A stretch of 64,000 nucleotides of DNA from Mycolicibacterium doricum (lineage in GTDB: Bacteria > Actinomycetota > Actinomycetes > Mycobacteriales > Mycobacteriaceae): assembly GCF_010728155.1 (NCBI RefSeq), contig NZ_AP022605.1:1426001-1490000 (forward strand). The letters run 5' to 3'. Positions 1 to 9,049 of the stretch are shown here, one piece after another (position 1 is the stretch's first letter; each line of letters starts with the position of its first letter). The notes beneath the pieces are model-generated. The model was not told where the DNA came from and did no database searches. It saw only the letters and a program-made list of their open reading frames with translations. Both the position numbers and the translations under genes were made by a program.

Positions 1-706
1 CGATGTTGCGACGGGTGCGGATCTCCCACTTCTTGCCCGCGATGTCGGTGAAGCGCTCGCAGACAGTGTCGTCGGCGTCGGCGAGCATGGCCGTACCCCG
101 GATGACGATCGTGACCCGCGATCCCAGTGAGGAGAAGATGTGCGCGAACTCCGCGGCGACGTAACCGCCGCCGGCGATGACGACGTGCTCGGGCAACTCC
201 GCCAGCCGCATGATGGTGTCGCTGGTGTGGTAGGCCACCCCGCAGTCGGCGATCGCCGGGGGCACCGTCGCGCGTGAACCCGCGGCGATCACCACCTGGT
301 CGGCGGTGAACTCGTCACCGTCGGCGGTGCGCAACCGGTACCGACCGTCGGGCAGAGCGCCGGCGAACCGGGCGTGGCTGGAGAACACCTCGACGTTGGG
401 CGTGGAACGCCGGTAGTGCTCACCGCCGGTGGACAGGGGGTCGATCCGGCCGAACACGCGCGACACGATGTCACTCCACCGAACCCCGTCGATGTGGGCG
501 TCGATACCGAACCGCCTTGCATCACCGACACTCTGGGCGATACCGGCCGAGTACACGAACATCTTCGTCGGGATGCACCCGACATTGAGGCAGGTGCCGC
601 CGAACACCCCTTCTTCGCACACGGCCACCCGCTTGTCGACGTAGCGCTGGTCGAGAATCGTGTTGCCCGAGCCCGATCCGATGATCGCGATCTCGAAGTG
701 CGCCAT
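1..706 (-). CDS. mtr: Mycothione reductase, N-terminal half (runs off the left edge)
   Basis: NADPH-dependent flavoprotein disulfide reductase that regenerates mycothiol from mycothione in the cytosol. About 235 of the usual ~459 residues are present; the C-terminus lies outside the window. Visible are the FAD-binding GSGSGN near residue 10, the redox-active disulfide GGTCLNVGC (Cys39 and Cys44), and a second nucleotide-binding glycine motif (GGGYVAAEF) near residue 170. The ATG start follows directly on one copy of a 25-bp direct repeat. It is read in the same direction as the hydrolase gene that precedes it, with only the repeat pair between them. Mycothiol chemistry is restricted to actinobacteria, which supports the taxonomic assignment. 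Confidence 0.95.
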   Translation of the reverse strand, partial: MAHFEIAIIGSGSGNTILDQRYVDKRVAVCEEGVFGGTCLNVGCIPTKMFVYSAGIAQSVGDARRFGIDAHIDGVRWSDIVSRVFGRIDPLSTGGEHYRRSTPNVEVFSSHARFAGALPDGRYRLRTADGDEFTADQVVIAAGSRATVPPAIADCGVAYHTSDTIMRLAELPEHVVIAGGGYVAAEFAHIFSSLGSRVTIVIRGTAMLADADDTVCERFTDIAGKKWEIRTRRNI

Positions 707-760
707 CTATATTCCCCGTCGCTTCGCTCGCACCGTCTATATTTCCCGTCGCTTCGCTCG
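706..760. repeat. Two 25-bp direct repeats between hydrolase and mtr
   Basis: Copies at 706-730 and 736-760 share 24 of 25 bases (core CCGTCGCTTCGCTCG). The right copy supplies the last codons and the TAG stop of the hydrolase gene; the left copy abuts the ATG of mtr. The core contains the short palindrome-like CGCTTCGCTCG common in mycobacterial spacers. Function unknown; the arrangement looks like a tandem duplication at a gene junction. Confidence 0.8.
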
Positions 761-1765
761 CCCGGTAGCCCGGTCCTCGGCCAGATACCAGTCGAGCCAG
801 CGGTCCAGTTCACCGTAGGCCGCCAGTCGCGGCTCGGTGAGCGAAAGGAACACGTCGTGTTTGGCGTCGACGATCGGTGCGATGGTGCTGCGATTGCCGA
901 CGCAGCCCGCCCAGCGGGCGATGTGCGTGACGTCGAGCACCGCGTCGCCCCGCTGCATCGCATCGGGATCGGGTGCTTCCCGCACACTGTGGTCCGACCG
1001 CAGAATCAGGTTGGGCACGCCGACGTCCAGCCCCCGGTGCAGCCGGGCGTGGCCGCGGCGGATGGCGTGCACCCATCCCGCCGTCACCGGGAAGCCGCCG
1101 ACCGGCTTCCACTCGAGGTTGTAGTCGAACTCGCCCGCGAAGTCCCGGTGCAGGGTGGCGCCGTAGCCGCCGCCCGGGTTGGGCGTCCGCACGATGCGGC
1201 GCTTCCCGAACCGCGACACCGCCCCCAGGGCGGCCGAGGTGGCCGCCGAGCGGAGCACGGCCGGCCCCTGCAGGTCGAACCACGGGCTGTTGAGCACCAG
1301 GCCGGTCACGCCGAGTCGCTCGGTCATCCCTCGTCGCCGCAGCCGGTCGAGCCACAGGGACACGATCAACCCACCGGCGGAATGGCCGACCACCAGCACC
1401 GCGGCCTGGGTCTCCTGCCCGACGATCCGCAGACTCTGCTCGAGCTCACCGTCATAGCGCGCCAGGTCCGTTGTGAAGTGCGGGGTCTGCCCGTCGCGCC
1501 GTGACCGACCGCATTTGTGGAGGTCAACTGCGTAGAAGGCGAATCCCCGGTCGGCCAGGTGATCGGCGAGTTCGGTGTGGAAGAAGTAGTCGGTGAAACC
1601 GTGCACCAGCAACACGGCGTGACGGGCCTGCGGCTGCGACCCACCCCGCCGCACGATCGTCGCGACCAGGTCACCTTCCCCATCCGGATCGCGGCCCAGC
1701 GTCATCGTGTGCCGGTGATAGTCGGGCAGCACGTCGGCTTCCCAGCTCGGCCCCTGGGTGCTCAC
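737..1765 (-). CDS. Alpha/beta hydrolase, lysophospholipase-like (Rv2854-type)
   Basis: Serine hydrolase of the alpha/beta fold (hydrolase_4 / monoacylglycerol lipase-like), 342 residues. The nucleophile elbow GHSAGG places the catalytic serine near residue 129; an oxyanion-type HGFTDY lies near residue 60. I chose GTG at 1765 because AAGG sits 8 nt upstream; an in-frame ATG at 1789 would add eight residues. No signal peptide is seen, so it is probably cytosolic. The substrate cannot be read from sequence. The last residues are encoded by a direct repeat, so the C-terminal tail is unlikely to be functional. It is divergent from mqo. Confidence 0.8.
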   Translation of the reverse strand: MSTQGPSWEADVLPDYHRHTMTLGRDPDGEGDLVATIVRRGGSQPQARHAVLLVHGFTDYFFHTELADHLADRGFAFYAVDLHKCGRSRRDGQTPHFTTDLARYDGELEQSLRIVGQETQAAVLVVGHSAGGLIVSLWLDRLRRRGMTERLGVTGLVLNSPWFDLQGPAVLRSAATSAALGAVSRFGKRRIVRTPNPGGGYGATLHRDFAGEFDYNLEWKPVGGFPVTAGWVHAIRRGHARLHRGLDVGVPNLILRSDHSVREAPDPDAMQRGDAVLDVTHIARWAGCVGNRSTIAPIVDAKHDVFLSLTEPRLAAYGELDRWLDWYLAEDRATGRAKRREI

Positions 1766-1909
1766 GGATGTCACCTTAGGCGGCGTCATAACGCTGCAGG
1801 CGACAGCGGTGAGCGATGGCACAGTGGCCGCGCGGTTCCCGAACACCACAGCGGGATAACCTTGAGCCGGGTAGGCCGTCCCACAGCCGCGACGAAAAGG
1901 ACCGATGAG

Positions 1910-3484
1910 GTGTCTGATTCCGTGTCCGATGCACAGGTAGCCAAGACCGACGTCGTGCTGGTCGGTGCCGGCATCATGAGCGCCACACTCAGTGTTCTGC
2001 TCAAGCTTCTCGAGCCGGACTGGTCCATCACCCTGATCGAGCGGCTCGACGGCGCGGCCGCCGAGAGCAGCGACGCGTGGAACAACGCCGGCACCGGGCA
2101 CTCCGCGCTGTGCGAGCTCAACTACACGCCGGAGGGCCCTGGCGGGTGCATCGACATCAGCAAAGCGGTGCACGTGAACGAGCAGTTCCAGGTGTCGCGG
2201 CAGTTCTGGAGCTACGCCGTGGAGAACGGTGTGCTGCCCGACGTGCGAAACTTCATCAATCCGATCCCGCACGTCAGCTTCGTCAGCGGTGCGAAGAACG
2301 TGCGGTACCTGCGGGCCCGTTACGACGCGTTGGTCACCAACCCGCTATTCGCCACGATGGAGTACATCGAGGGCCGCGATGAGTTCGCCCGGCGGCTCCC
2401 GTTCATGGCCGAGAAGCGGGACTTTCGCGAACCGGTCGCCCTGAACTGGACCCAGGACGGCACCGACATCGATTTCGGCTCGCTGTCGCGTCAGCTGATC
2501 GGCTACTCCGCCCAGCGCGGGATGACGACGCTGTTCGGCCACGAGGTCCGCGACCTGGACCAGCAGTCCGACGGCAGCTGGGCGGTCAAGGCGATCAACC
2601 GCCGCACAGGCGCCAAACGCAAGATCAACGCGAAGTTCGTCTTCATCGGCGCGGGCGGCGGCGCCTTGCCGCTGCTACAGAAGGCTGGCATCGAGGAGGC
2701 CAAGGGCTTCGGCGGGTTCCCGGTCGGCGGGCAGTGGTTGCGCAGCGGCAACCCCGAGCTGACGGCGAGGCACCAGGCCAAGGTCTACGGGATGCCGCCG
2801 CTGGGTGCGCCGCCGATGTCGGTGCCGCACCTCGACACCCGTGTCATCAACGGGAAGTCCTGGCTCTTGTTCGGACCGTTCGCGGGCTGGTCGCCGAAGT
2901 TCCTCAAGCAGGGCAAGGTGACCGACCTGCCGTTCTCGGTCAAGCCGAACAACCTGGCGTCGATGCTCGGCGTCGGGCTCACCGAGATGGGACTGCTCAA
3001 ATACCTCATCGGTCAGCTACTGCTCAGCGAGGCCGACCGGGTGGAGTCGCTGCGTGACTTCGCCCCCAGCGCCCGCAACTCCGACTGGGAACTCGACATC
3101 GCCGGTCAACGGGTGCAGGTGATCCGCCGCAAGGGCAGGGGCGGAGTCCTGGAGTTCGGCACCACGGTCCTGGCCGCCAAGGACGGCAGCATCGCGGGTC
3201 TGCTCGGGGCTTCACCCGGCGCATCCACCGCGGTGCCCGCGATGCTCGACGTGATGGAGCGCTGCTTCGGCGATCGCTACACCGCCTGGCTGCCGAAGCT
3301 CAAGGAGATCGTGCCCTCGCTCGGCGTCAAACTGTCCGAGGACCCCAAGTTGTTCGCAGAGGTCTGGGCACACGGCACCAAGGTCCTTCAACTCGACCGC
3401 CCGGCCTCGGGTCTGCCGATCGGCGGCCCCGACACCGAGCACCATCAGTCCGATGGGTCGCGTTCGACCGCGGTGACTGCCTGA
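1910..3484 (+). CDS. mqo: Malate:quinone oxidoreductase
   Basis: FAD-dependent peripheral membrane enzyme that oxidises malate to oxaloacetate and passes electrons to the quinone pool, an alternative to NAD malate dehydrogenase. The 524-residue length is normal. The N-terminal dinucleotide motif [12 protein letters not shown] and the family signature [13 protein letters not shown] are clear. GTG at 1910 was chosen for the AAAAGGA Shine-Dalgarno 8 nt upstream; the open frame extends further 5' but into the divergent promoter region. The next gene starts 12 bp downstream, so they may be co-transcribed. Confidence 0.95.
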   Translation: MSDSVSDAQVAKTDVVLVGAGIMSATLSVLLKLLEPDWSITLIERLDGAAAESSDAWNNAGTGHSALCELNYTPEGPGGCIDISKAVHVNEQFQVSRQFWSYAVENGVLPDVRNFINPIPHVSFVSGAKNVRYLRARYDALVTNPLFATMEYIEGRDEFARRLPFMAEKRDFREPVALNWTQDGTDIDFGSLSRQLIGYSAQRGMTTLFGHEVRDLDQQSDGSWAVKAINRRTGAKRKINAKFVFIGAGGGALPLLQKAGIEEAKGFGGFPVGGQWLRSGNPELTARHQAKVYGMPPLGAPPMSVPHLDTRVINGKSWLLFGPFAGWSPKFLKQGKVTDLPFSVKPNNLASMLGVGLTEMGLLKYLIGQLLLSEADRVESLRDFAPSARNSDWELDIAGQRVQVIRRKGRGGVLEFGTTVLAAKDGSIAGLLGASPGASTAVPAMLDVMERCFGDRYTAWLPKLKEIVPSLGVKLSEDPKLFAEVWAHGTKVLQLDRPASGLPIGGPDTEHHQSDGSRSTAVTA

Positions 3485-3496
3485 CGTGGTGCGACG

Positions 3497-3964
3497 ATGA
3501 CGGTGGGGCTGCGCCGCAGCTGGGCCAAGGACCTCGACGCGGCGACGCTGTACGAACTTCTCAAACTGCGGGTGGAGGTCTTCGTCGTCGAACAGGCCTG
3601 CCCGTACCCGGAACTCGACGGTCGAGACCTGCTCGCCGAGACCCGTCACTTCTGGCTGGAGGGTTCCGACGGTGAGGTGATCTCCACACTGCGGTTGATG
3701 GAGGAACATCCCGGCGGCCAGAAGGGATTCCGCATCGGCCGCGTCTGCACCCGCAAGGACGCCCGCGGCCACGGCCACACCGCTCGGCTGATGCAGGCCG
3801 CACTCGCCGACGTCGGCGACCACCCGTGCCGCATCGACGCCCAAACCTATCTCGAGGCCATGTACGCCCGGCACGGATTCGTCCGTGCCGGTGATCAATT
3901 CGTCGACGACGGCATCCCGCACGTACCCATGCTGCGGCCGGCTTCCGGGACGGCCCACCCGTGA
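3497..3964 (+). CDS. GNAT-family N-acetyltransferase, ElaA-like
   Basis: 155-residue single-domain acetyltransferase resembling E. coli ElaA and M. tuberculosis Rv2851c. The acetyl-CoA pyrophosphate loop appears as [14 protein letters not shown] around residues 80-95, and the ElaA-type opening [12 protein letters not shown] is present. Acceptor substrate unknown. It sits 12 bp after mqo and its stop overlaps the GTG start of the chelatase gene by 4 bp (GTGA), so it belongs to the downstream cobalamin-type operon by translation coupling rather than by evident function. Confidence 0.85.
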   Translation: MTVGLRRSWAKDLDAATLYELLKLRVEVFVVEQACPYPELDGRDLLAETRHFWLEGSDGEVISTLRLMEEHPGGQKGFRIGRVCTRKDARGHGHTARLMQAALADVGDHPCRIDAQTYLEAMYARHGFVRAGDQFVDDGIPHVPMLRPASGTAHP

Positions 3965-5829
3965 CCGAGCCCACGACGCCCACCTATCCGTTCAGCGCCA
4001 TCGTCGGGCACGACCGGCTGCTGCTGGCCCTGCTGCTGTGCGCCGTGCGTCCCGAGATCGGCGGCGTGCTGATCCGCGGCGAGAAGGGCACCGCGAAATC
4101 GACCGCCGTGCGCGGCCTGGCGCACATCCTGTCCCGCGTCGACGGTGGTGCGCTCGTCGAACTACCGATCGGGGCCACCGAGGACCGCGTCGTCGGATCG
4201 CTGGACCTGCAGAAGGTGCTACGCGACGGCGAACATGCCTTCTCGCCGGGCCTGCTCGCGCGCGCCCACGGTGGCGTGCTGTACGTCGACGAGGTCAACC
4301 TGCTGCACGACCACCTGGTCGACGTGCTGCTCGACGCGGCCGCGATGGGCCGCGTGCACGTCGAACGGGACGGCGTCTCGCACACTCACGAGGCGCGATT
4401 CGTGCTGATCGGCACGATGAATCCCGAAGAGGGCGAACTGCGTCCGCAGTTGCTAGACCGGTTCGGGCTCACCGTGGACGTCGCGGCGTCGCGCGACGTC
4501 GACGTCCGCGTCGAGGTGATCCGCGCCCGGATGGCGTTCGAGGCCGACCCGGCCGGCTTCGCCGACCGCCACGCCGAGCACGACGCCGAACTGGCCCGGC
4601 GGGTGGCCGATGCGCGTGCGCTGGTGCCATCTGTGGCCTTGCCGCACAACGAGCTACGACGGATCGCCGGGCTGTGCGCGGCGTTCGACGTGGACGGGAT
4701 GCGAGCCGACCTGGTAGTGGCGCGCACCGCGGTGGCGCACGCCGCCTGGCGGGGGGAACTCACCGTCGGCGAGGAGGACATCCGGGTGGCGGCCGAGCTT
4801 GCGCTGCCACACCGGCGCAGGCGCGACCCGTTCGACGATCCCGGCCTCGACCCGAAGCGCCTCGACGAGGCGATGGAACAGGCCGGTGAATCCGCCGACT
4901 CCCCCGACGGCAACCCCGACCCCGAACCGCCGCCGGAACCGCCAGGCGCGGGAGCCTCCAGGGAATCGTCGGCACCGTCACGCCCGCAGGGTGGTTCGTC
5001 GTCGACTCAGACCCGCCGCAGCGGCGACCCGTCTGCGGTCTTCAAGACCAAGACCCTCGTGGTGCCCGGCGTCGGAGAGGGTGCGCCCGGACGGCGGTCC
5101 CGGGCCCGCAATCGCACCGGCACCGTCGTGGCGTCCACCGCCGCCGCCGACACCGGACACGGTCTGCACGTCTTCGGCACGCTGCTGGCCGCCGCGGAGA
5201 ACCAGCGCATCCCGGGCCGGCCCCGGCCAGGAGTGCAGGACGTGCGCCGCGCCGTGCGTGCAGGCCACGAGGGCAACCTGGTGGTCTTCGTCGTCGACGC
5301 CTCTGGCTCGATGGCGGCGCGCGACCGGATGGCCGCGGTCGGCGGCGCCACACTGTCCCTGCTGCGCGACGCCTACCAGCGGCGCGACAAGGTCGCGGTG
5401 ATCACGTTCCGGCAGCGGCAGGCCACGCTGCTGCTGCCGCCCACGACGTCGGTCTACATTGCCGGCCGCCGGCTGTCGCGGTTCGACACCGGCGGTAAGA
5501 CGCCACTGGCGGAAGGACTGCTCGCCGCCCGCGACGTCGTCGTCCGGGAGAAGGCCCGCGACCGCACCCGCCGCTGTCTTGTCGTCGTGCTGACCGACGG
5601 CCGCGCCACCGGGGGACCGGACCCGTTGGGCCGCATGCGGCAGGCTGCCGCCCGCCTGGTGGCCGAAGGCGCCGCCGCCGTGGTCGTCGACTGCGAGACG
5701 TCGTTCGTGCGGCTGGGGCTGGCCGAAGAACTCGCGGTTGCGCTGCGCGCGCCTGCCGTCCGCCTGGCTCACCTGCGAGCCGACGATCTCACCCGGCTGG
5801 TCACCCAGTCCGACCGCACCGCCGCCTAA
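3961..5829 (+). CDS. Mg-chelatase-like protein, fused AAA+ (ChlI) and VWA (ChlD) domains
   Basis: 622 residues. The N-terminal AAA+ module has Walker [10 protein letters not shown] (40-48) and Walker B VLYVDE (106-111). A proline/acidic linker (about 315-345) leads to a C-terminal von Willebrand A domain with the MIDAS motif DASGSM near 445. The architecture is that of BchI/BchD combined in one chain, as in Rv2850c. Because the organism makes no chlorophyll and cobO, cobB and cysG follow directly, a role in metal insertion for cobalamin or siroheme synthesis is inferred; no CobN-like catalytic subunit is in the window. Starts at a GTG overlapping the preceding gene by 4 bp. Confidence 0.88.
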   Translation: MTEPTTPTYPFSAIVGHDRLLLALLLCAVRPEIGGVLIRGEKGTAKSTAVRGLAHILSRVDGGALVELPIGATEDRVVGSLDLQKVLRDGEHAFSPGLLARAHGGVLYVDEVNLLHDHLVDVLLDAAAMGRVHVERDGVSHTHEARFVLIGTMNPEEGELRPQLLDRFGLTVDVAASRDVDVRVEVIRARMAFEADPAGFADRHAEHDAELARRVADARALVPSVALPHNELRRIAGLCAAFDVDGMRADLVVARTAVAHAAWRGELTVGEEDIRVAAELALPHRRRRDPFDDPGLDPKRLDEAMEQAGESADSPDGNPDPEPPPEPPGAGASRESSAPSRPQGGSSSTQTRRSGDPSAVFKTKTLVVPGVGEGAPGRRSRARNRTGTVVASTAAADTGHGLHVFGTLLAAAENQRIPGRPRPGVQDVRRAVRAGHEGNLVVFVVDASGSMAARDRMAAVGGATLSLLRDAYQRRDKVAVITFRQRQATLLLPPTTSVYIAGRRLSRFDTGGKTPLAEGLLAARDVVVREKARDRTRRCLVVVLTDGRATGGPDPLGRMRQAAARLVAEGAAAVVVDCETSFVRLGLAEELAVALRAPAVRLAHLRADDLTRLVTQSDRTAA

Positions 5830-5840
5830 CGGAGGAACCC

Positions 5841-6455
5841 ATGCCGCAGGGCCGTCCCGCGACCGTCCCCGACGACGGGCTGACCACCCGCGCCCGGCGA
5901 AACGCACCGCTGCTGGCCGTGCACACCGGGCCGGGCAAGGGCAAGTCGACCGCCGCGTTCGGCATGGCGCTGCGCGCGTGGAACCAGGGCTTCGACATCG
6001 CGGTGTTCCAGTTCGTCAAAAGCGCGAAGTGGAAGGTCGGCGAGGAGTCGGTGTTCGGTGAGCTCGGCCGCCTGCATGACCAGCACGGCGCCGGCGGCGC
6101 CGTCGAATGGCACAAGATGGGGTCGGGCTGGTCGTGGTCGCGCAAGTCGGGCAGCGACGACGACCACGCGGCCGCGGCGGCCGACGGGTGGGCCGAGATC
6201 TGCCACCGGCTCGCCGAGGAGCGCCACGACTTCTATGTGCTCGACGAGTTCACCTATCCGCTCAGGTGGGGCTGGGTCGACGTCGACGAGGTGGTCGAGG
6301 TGCTCCGCTCACGTCCGGGCAGGCAGCACGTCGTGGTCACCGGCCGGGATGCGCCGCAGGGGTTGATCGACGCCGCCGATCTGGTGACCGAGATGACCAA
6401 GGTCAAACACCCGATGGACGCGGGCCGCAAAGGTCAGAAGGGCATCGAGTGGTGA
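5841..6455 (+). CDS. cobO: Cob(I)yrinic acid a,c-diamide adenosyltransferase
   Basis: Transfers the 5'-deoxyadenosyl group from ATP to cobalt of cobyrinic acid a,c-diamide (CobO/CobA/BtuR family). The P-loop GPGKGKST occupies residues 30-37 of 204, and the family motifs VFQFVKSAKW and DEFTYPL are present. ATG at 5841 is preceded by GGAGG 5 nt upstream, the strongest ribosome site in this operon. It lies between the chelatase and cobB, 11 and 4 bp away, in a classic late aerobic cobalamin order. Confidence 0.93.
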   Translation: MPQGRPATVPDDGLTTRARRNAPLLAVHTGPGKGKSTAAFGMALRAWNQGFDIAVFQFVKSAKWKVGEESVFGELGRLHDQHGAGGAVEWHKMGSGWSWSRKSGSDDDHAAAAADGWAEICHRLAEERHDFYVLDEFTYPLRWGWVDVDEVVEVLRSRPGRQHVVVTGRDAPQGLIDAADLVTEMTKVKHPMDAGRKGQKGIEW

Positions 6456-6459
6456 GCGC

Positions 6460-7824
6460 GTGAGCGTTCCCGCCGTCGTCGTCGCCGCGCCCGCCTCTGG
6501 TAGCGGAAAGACCACGTTCGCAACGGGTCTCATGGGGGCGCTACGGCGGGCCGGACATGCGGTCGCGCCGTTCAAGGTCGGCCCGGACTTCATCGACCCC
6601 GGTTACCACGCCCTGGCGACCGGTCGCCCCGGCCGCAACCTCGACCCGGTCCTCGTCGGCGAACAGCTGATCGGCCCGCTGTATGCGCACGGCTCCGCGG
6701 GCACCGACATCGCCGTCGTCGAGGGTGTCATGGGACTGTTCGACGGGCGCATCGACGACCAGATGTTCGGCCCCGCAACGGGCTCCACCGCGCACGTGGC
6801 CGGCCTGCTCGGTGCGCCGGTGGTCCTCGTCGTCGACGCCCGCGGGCAGAGCCACAGCATCGCCGCACTGCTGCACGGCTTCTCGACCTTCGACGCGCAC
6901 ACCCGCATCGCCGGCGTGGTCCTCAACCGGGTCGGCACCCCGCGCCACGAGGAGGTGCTACGGCAGGGGTGCGAACACGCCGGACTGCCTGTCTTCGGGT
7001 CCATCCCGCGGACCGAGGCGCTGACCGTCCCGTCCCGTCATCTCGGCCTGGTCACCGCGGTCGAACACGGACGCGCAGCCTACGACGCGATCGCCGCGAT
7101 GACCGACCTCGTCGCGCGCCACATCGACCTCGACGCCGTCGTCGGCAGCGCGCACGCCGCCGTCGCGGATGCACCCTGGGATCCCCTCGTCGGTGCCGCT
7201 CCTCCCGGTGTGACCGTCGCACTGGCCGCCGGAAAGGCGTTCACCTTCGGCTATCCGGAACACAGTGAACTGCTGCGCGCGGCCGGCGCACAGGTCGTCG
7301 AATTCGACCCGATGACCGACGACCTCCCCCAGGACACGTCGGCGCTGGTGATCCCCGGCGGCTTCCCCGAACAGCACGGCGCCGACCTATCCGCCAACAC
7401 GCCTGTACGCCAACAGATCGCGCAGCTGGCAGCGCTCGGGGCACCTATCCACGCTGAGTGTGCGGGGCTGACCTACCTCGCCGACGACCTCGACGGCCAG
7501 CCGATGTGCGGAGTGCTGTCGGGTTCGGCGTGGTTCACCGAGCGCCTCACGCTGGGCTACCGGCAGGCCATCGCGACCACCGACTCGCCGTTGCACCGCG
7601 CGGGGGAGCGGGTCACCGGCCACGAGTTCCACCGCACCGCCGTCACATTCGCCGAGCGGTACCAGCCGGCCTGGCACGTCGCCGGCGGGCCGGCGGGGAC
7701 CGTCACCGACGGGGTGGTGCACCGCGGTGTGCACGCGGGCTACCTGCACACCCACCCGGCCGCACACCCGCACGCCATCGCCCGCTTCGTCGCATCGGCC
7801 GCACGCTCTAAGCTCGCCGGGTGA
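6460..7824 (+). CDS. cobB: Cobyrinic acid a,c-diamide synthase (glutamine-dependent)
   Basis: Amidates the a and c side chains of (hydrogeno)byrinic acid using glutamine and ATP. 454 residues: N-terminal dethiobiotin-synthetase-like ATPase with P-loop ASGSGKTT (12-19) and a C-terminal class-I-like glutaminase with nucleophile in HAECAGLTYL (Cys334). The GTG start lies 4 bp after cobO, and the stop overlaps the GTG of cysG by 4 bp, so cobO-cobB-cysG are translationally coupled. Length is normal for the family. Confidence 0.93.
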   Translation: MSVPAVVVAAPASGSGKTTFATGLMGALRRAGHAVAPFKVGPDFIDPGYHALATGRPGRNLDPVLVGEQLIGPLYAHGSAGTDIAVVEGVMGLFDGRIDDQMFGPATGSTAHVAGLLGAPVVLVVDARGQSHSIAALLHGFSTFDAHTRIAGVVLNRVGTPRHEEVLRQGCEHAGLPVFGSIPRTEALTVPSRHLGLVTAVEHGRAAYDAIAAMTDLVARHIDLDAVVGSAHAAVADAPWDPLVGAAPPGVTVALAAGKAFTFGYPEHSELLRAAGAQVVEFDPMTDDLPQDTSALVIPGGFPEQHGADLSANTPVRQQIAQLAALGAPIHAECAGLTYLADDLDGQPMCGVLSGSAWFTERLTLGYRQAIATTDSPLHRAGERVTGHEFHRTAVTFAERYQPAWHVAGGPAGTVTDGVVHRGVHAGYLHTHPAAHPHAIARFVASAARSKLAG

Positions 7825-9017
7825 CCGATAACGCCTACCTCGTCGGCCTGCGGCTCGCAGGCAGGAAGGTCGTCATCGTCGGTGCCGGCACGGTCGCGCA
7901 GCGCCGGCTGCCGCTGTTGATCGCGAACGCCGCCGACGTGCACGTCATCGCCCGCGCCGCCACACCCGCCGTCGAGGCTATGACCGGAATCACACTGACA
8001 CTGCGCGATTTCCGCGTCGGGGACCTCGACGGCGCGTGGTACGTCATCGCCGCAACCGACGATCCGGACGTCAACGCGGCAGTCGTCGCCGAAGCCGAAC
8101 GCCGCCACATCTTCTGCGTGCGCGCCGACGTCGCCCGCGAGGGCACTGCCGTCACGCCCGCGACCTTCGAGTACGAGGGGCTGTCGGTCGGGGTCCTCGC
8201 CGGTGGTGAGCATCGCCGTTCGGCGGCCATCCGGTCGGCCATCCGCGAGGCCCTCGCCAGCGGGGTCATCTCGGGGGACGACTCGGAGACGGTCACCACC
8301 GGCGTCGCGCTGGTCGGCGGAGGTCCCGGCGACCCGGAACTCATCACGGTGCGGGGGCGCCGTCTGCTCGCACAGGCCGACGTCGTCGTGGCCGACCGGC
8401 TGGCCCCACAGGAGCTGCTCGCCGAGCTACCGCCGCACGTCGAGGTGATCGATGCCGCCAAGATCCCGTACGGCCGGGCGATGGGGCAGGACGCCATCAA
8501 CCAGGTGCTGATCGACCGGGCCTCGGCGGGCAAGTTCGTCGTCCGCCTCAAGGGTGGTGACCCGTTCGTCTTCGCGCGCGGGTACGAAGAGGTGCTCGCC
8601 TGCGTCGACGCCGGTATCCCGGTGACCGTCGTACCCGGGGTGACCAGCGCCATAGGAGTCCCGGCGTTGGCCGGTGTGCCCGTCACCCACCGGCACGTGA
8701 CGCATGAATTCGTGGTGGTCAGCGGGCATGTTGCGCCGGATCACCCGGAATCGTTAGTGAATTGGGATGCCCTGGCCGCCCTCACCGGCACGATTGTTTT
8801 GCTGATGGCGGTCGAACGCGTCGAGTTGTTCACCAAAGCACTGATCGACGGCGGGCGACCTGCGGATACGCCGGTGCTCGTCGTTCAGCACGGCACCACG
8901 ACGGCGCAACGCACGTTGCGGGCAACGCTCCTCGACGCGTCGGAACGAATGAGCGCGGAGGGTATCCGGCCCCCGGCGATCATCGTGATCGGGCCGGTCG
9001 CAGCCCTCGGCGGGTAA
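7821..9017 (+). CDS. cysG: Siroheme synthase / uroporphyrinogen-III C-methyltransferase fusion
   Basis: 398 residues. An N-terminal precorrin-2 dehydrogenase/ferrochelatase-like Rossmann domain (GAGTVAQRR near residue 21, about 1-150) is fused to a C-terminal uroporphyrinogen-III methyltransferase domain starting with GGGPGDPELIT near residue 167. The SUMT motifs LKGGDPFVF and VVPGVTSA follow. It methylates uroporphyrinogen III to precorrin-2, the branch point to siroheme and cobalamin, fitting its place at the end of the cob operon. The first domain is shorter than E. coli CysG, as in mycobacteria. Confidence 0.92.
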   Translation: MTDNAYLVGLRLAGRKVVIVGAGTVAQRRLPLLIANAADVHVIARAATPAVEAMTGITLTLRDFRVGDLDGAWYVIAATDDPDVNAAVVAEAERRHIFCVRADVAREGTAVTPATFEYEGLSVGVLAGGEHRRSAAIRSAIREALASGVISGDDSETVTTGVALVGGGPGDPELITVRGRRLLAQADVVVADRLAPQELLAELPPHVEVIDAAKIPYGRAMGQDAINQVLIDRASAGKFVVRLKGGDPFVFARGYEEVLACVDAGIPVTVVPGVTSAIGVPALAGVPVTHRHVTHEFVVVSGHVAPDHPESLVNWDALAALTGTIVLLMAVERVELFTKALIDGGRPADTPVLVVQHGTTTAQRTLRATLLDASERMSAEGIRPPAIIVIGPVAALGG

Positions 9018-9049
9018 ACGATTCCTAAGAGTACTGTAAGGTACCCGCT

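Noticed and set aside
3212-3958. Long minus-strand open frame opposite mqo/GNAT
   Set aside because: It is antisense to two well-conserved genes and its translation shows no family motif; typical shadow of high-GC coding DNA.
9018-9049. Cobalamin riboswitch near the cob genes
   Set aside because: Neither this gap nor any spacer in the cob block is long enough for the ~200-nt aptamer or contains the conserved B12-box.
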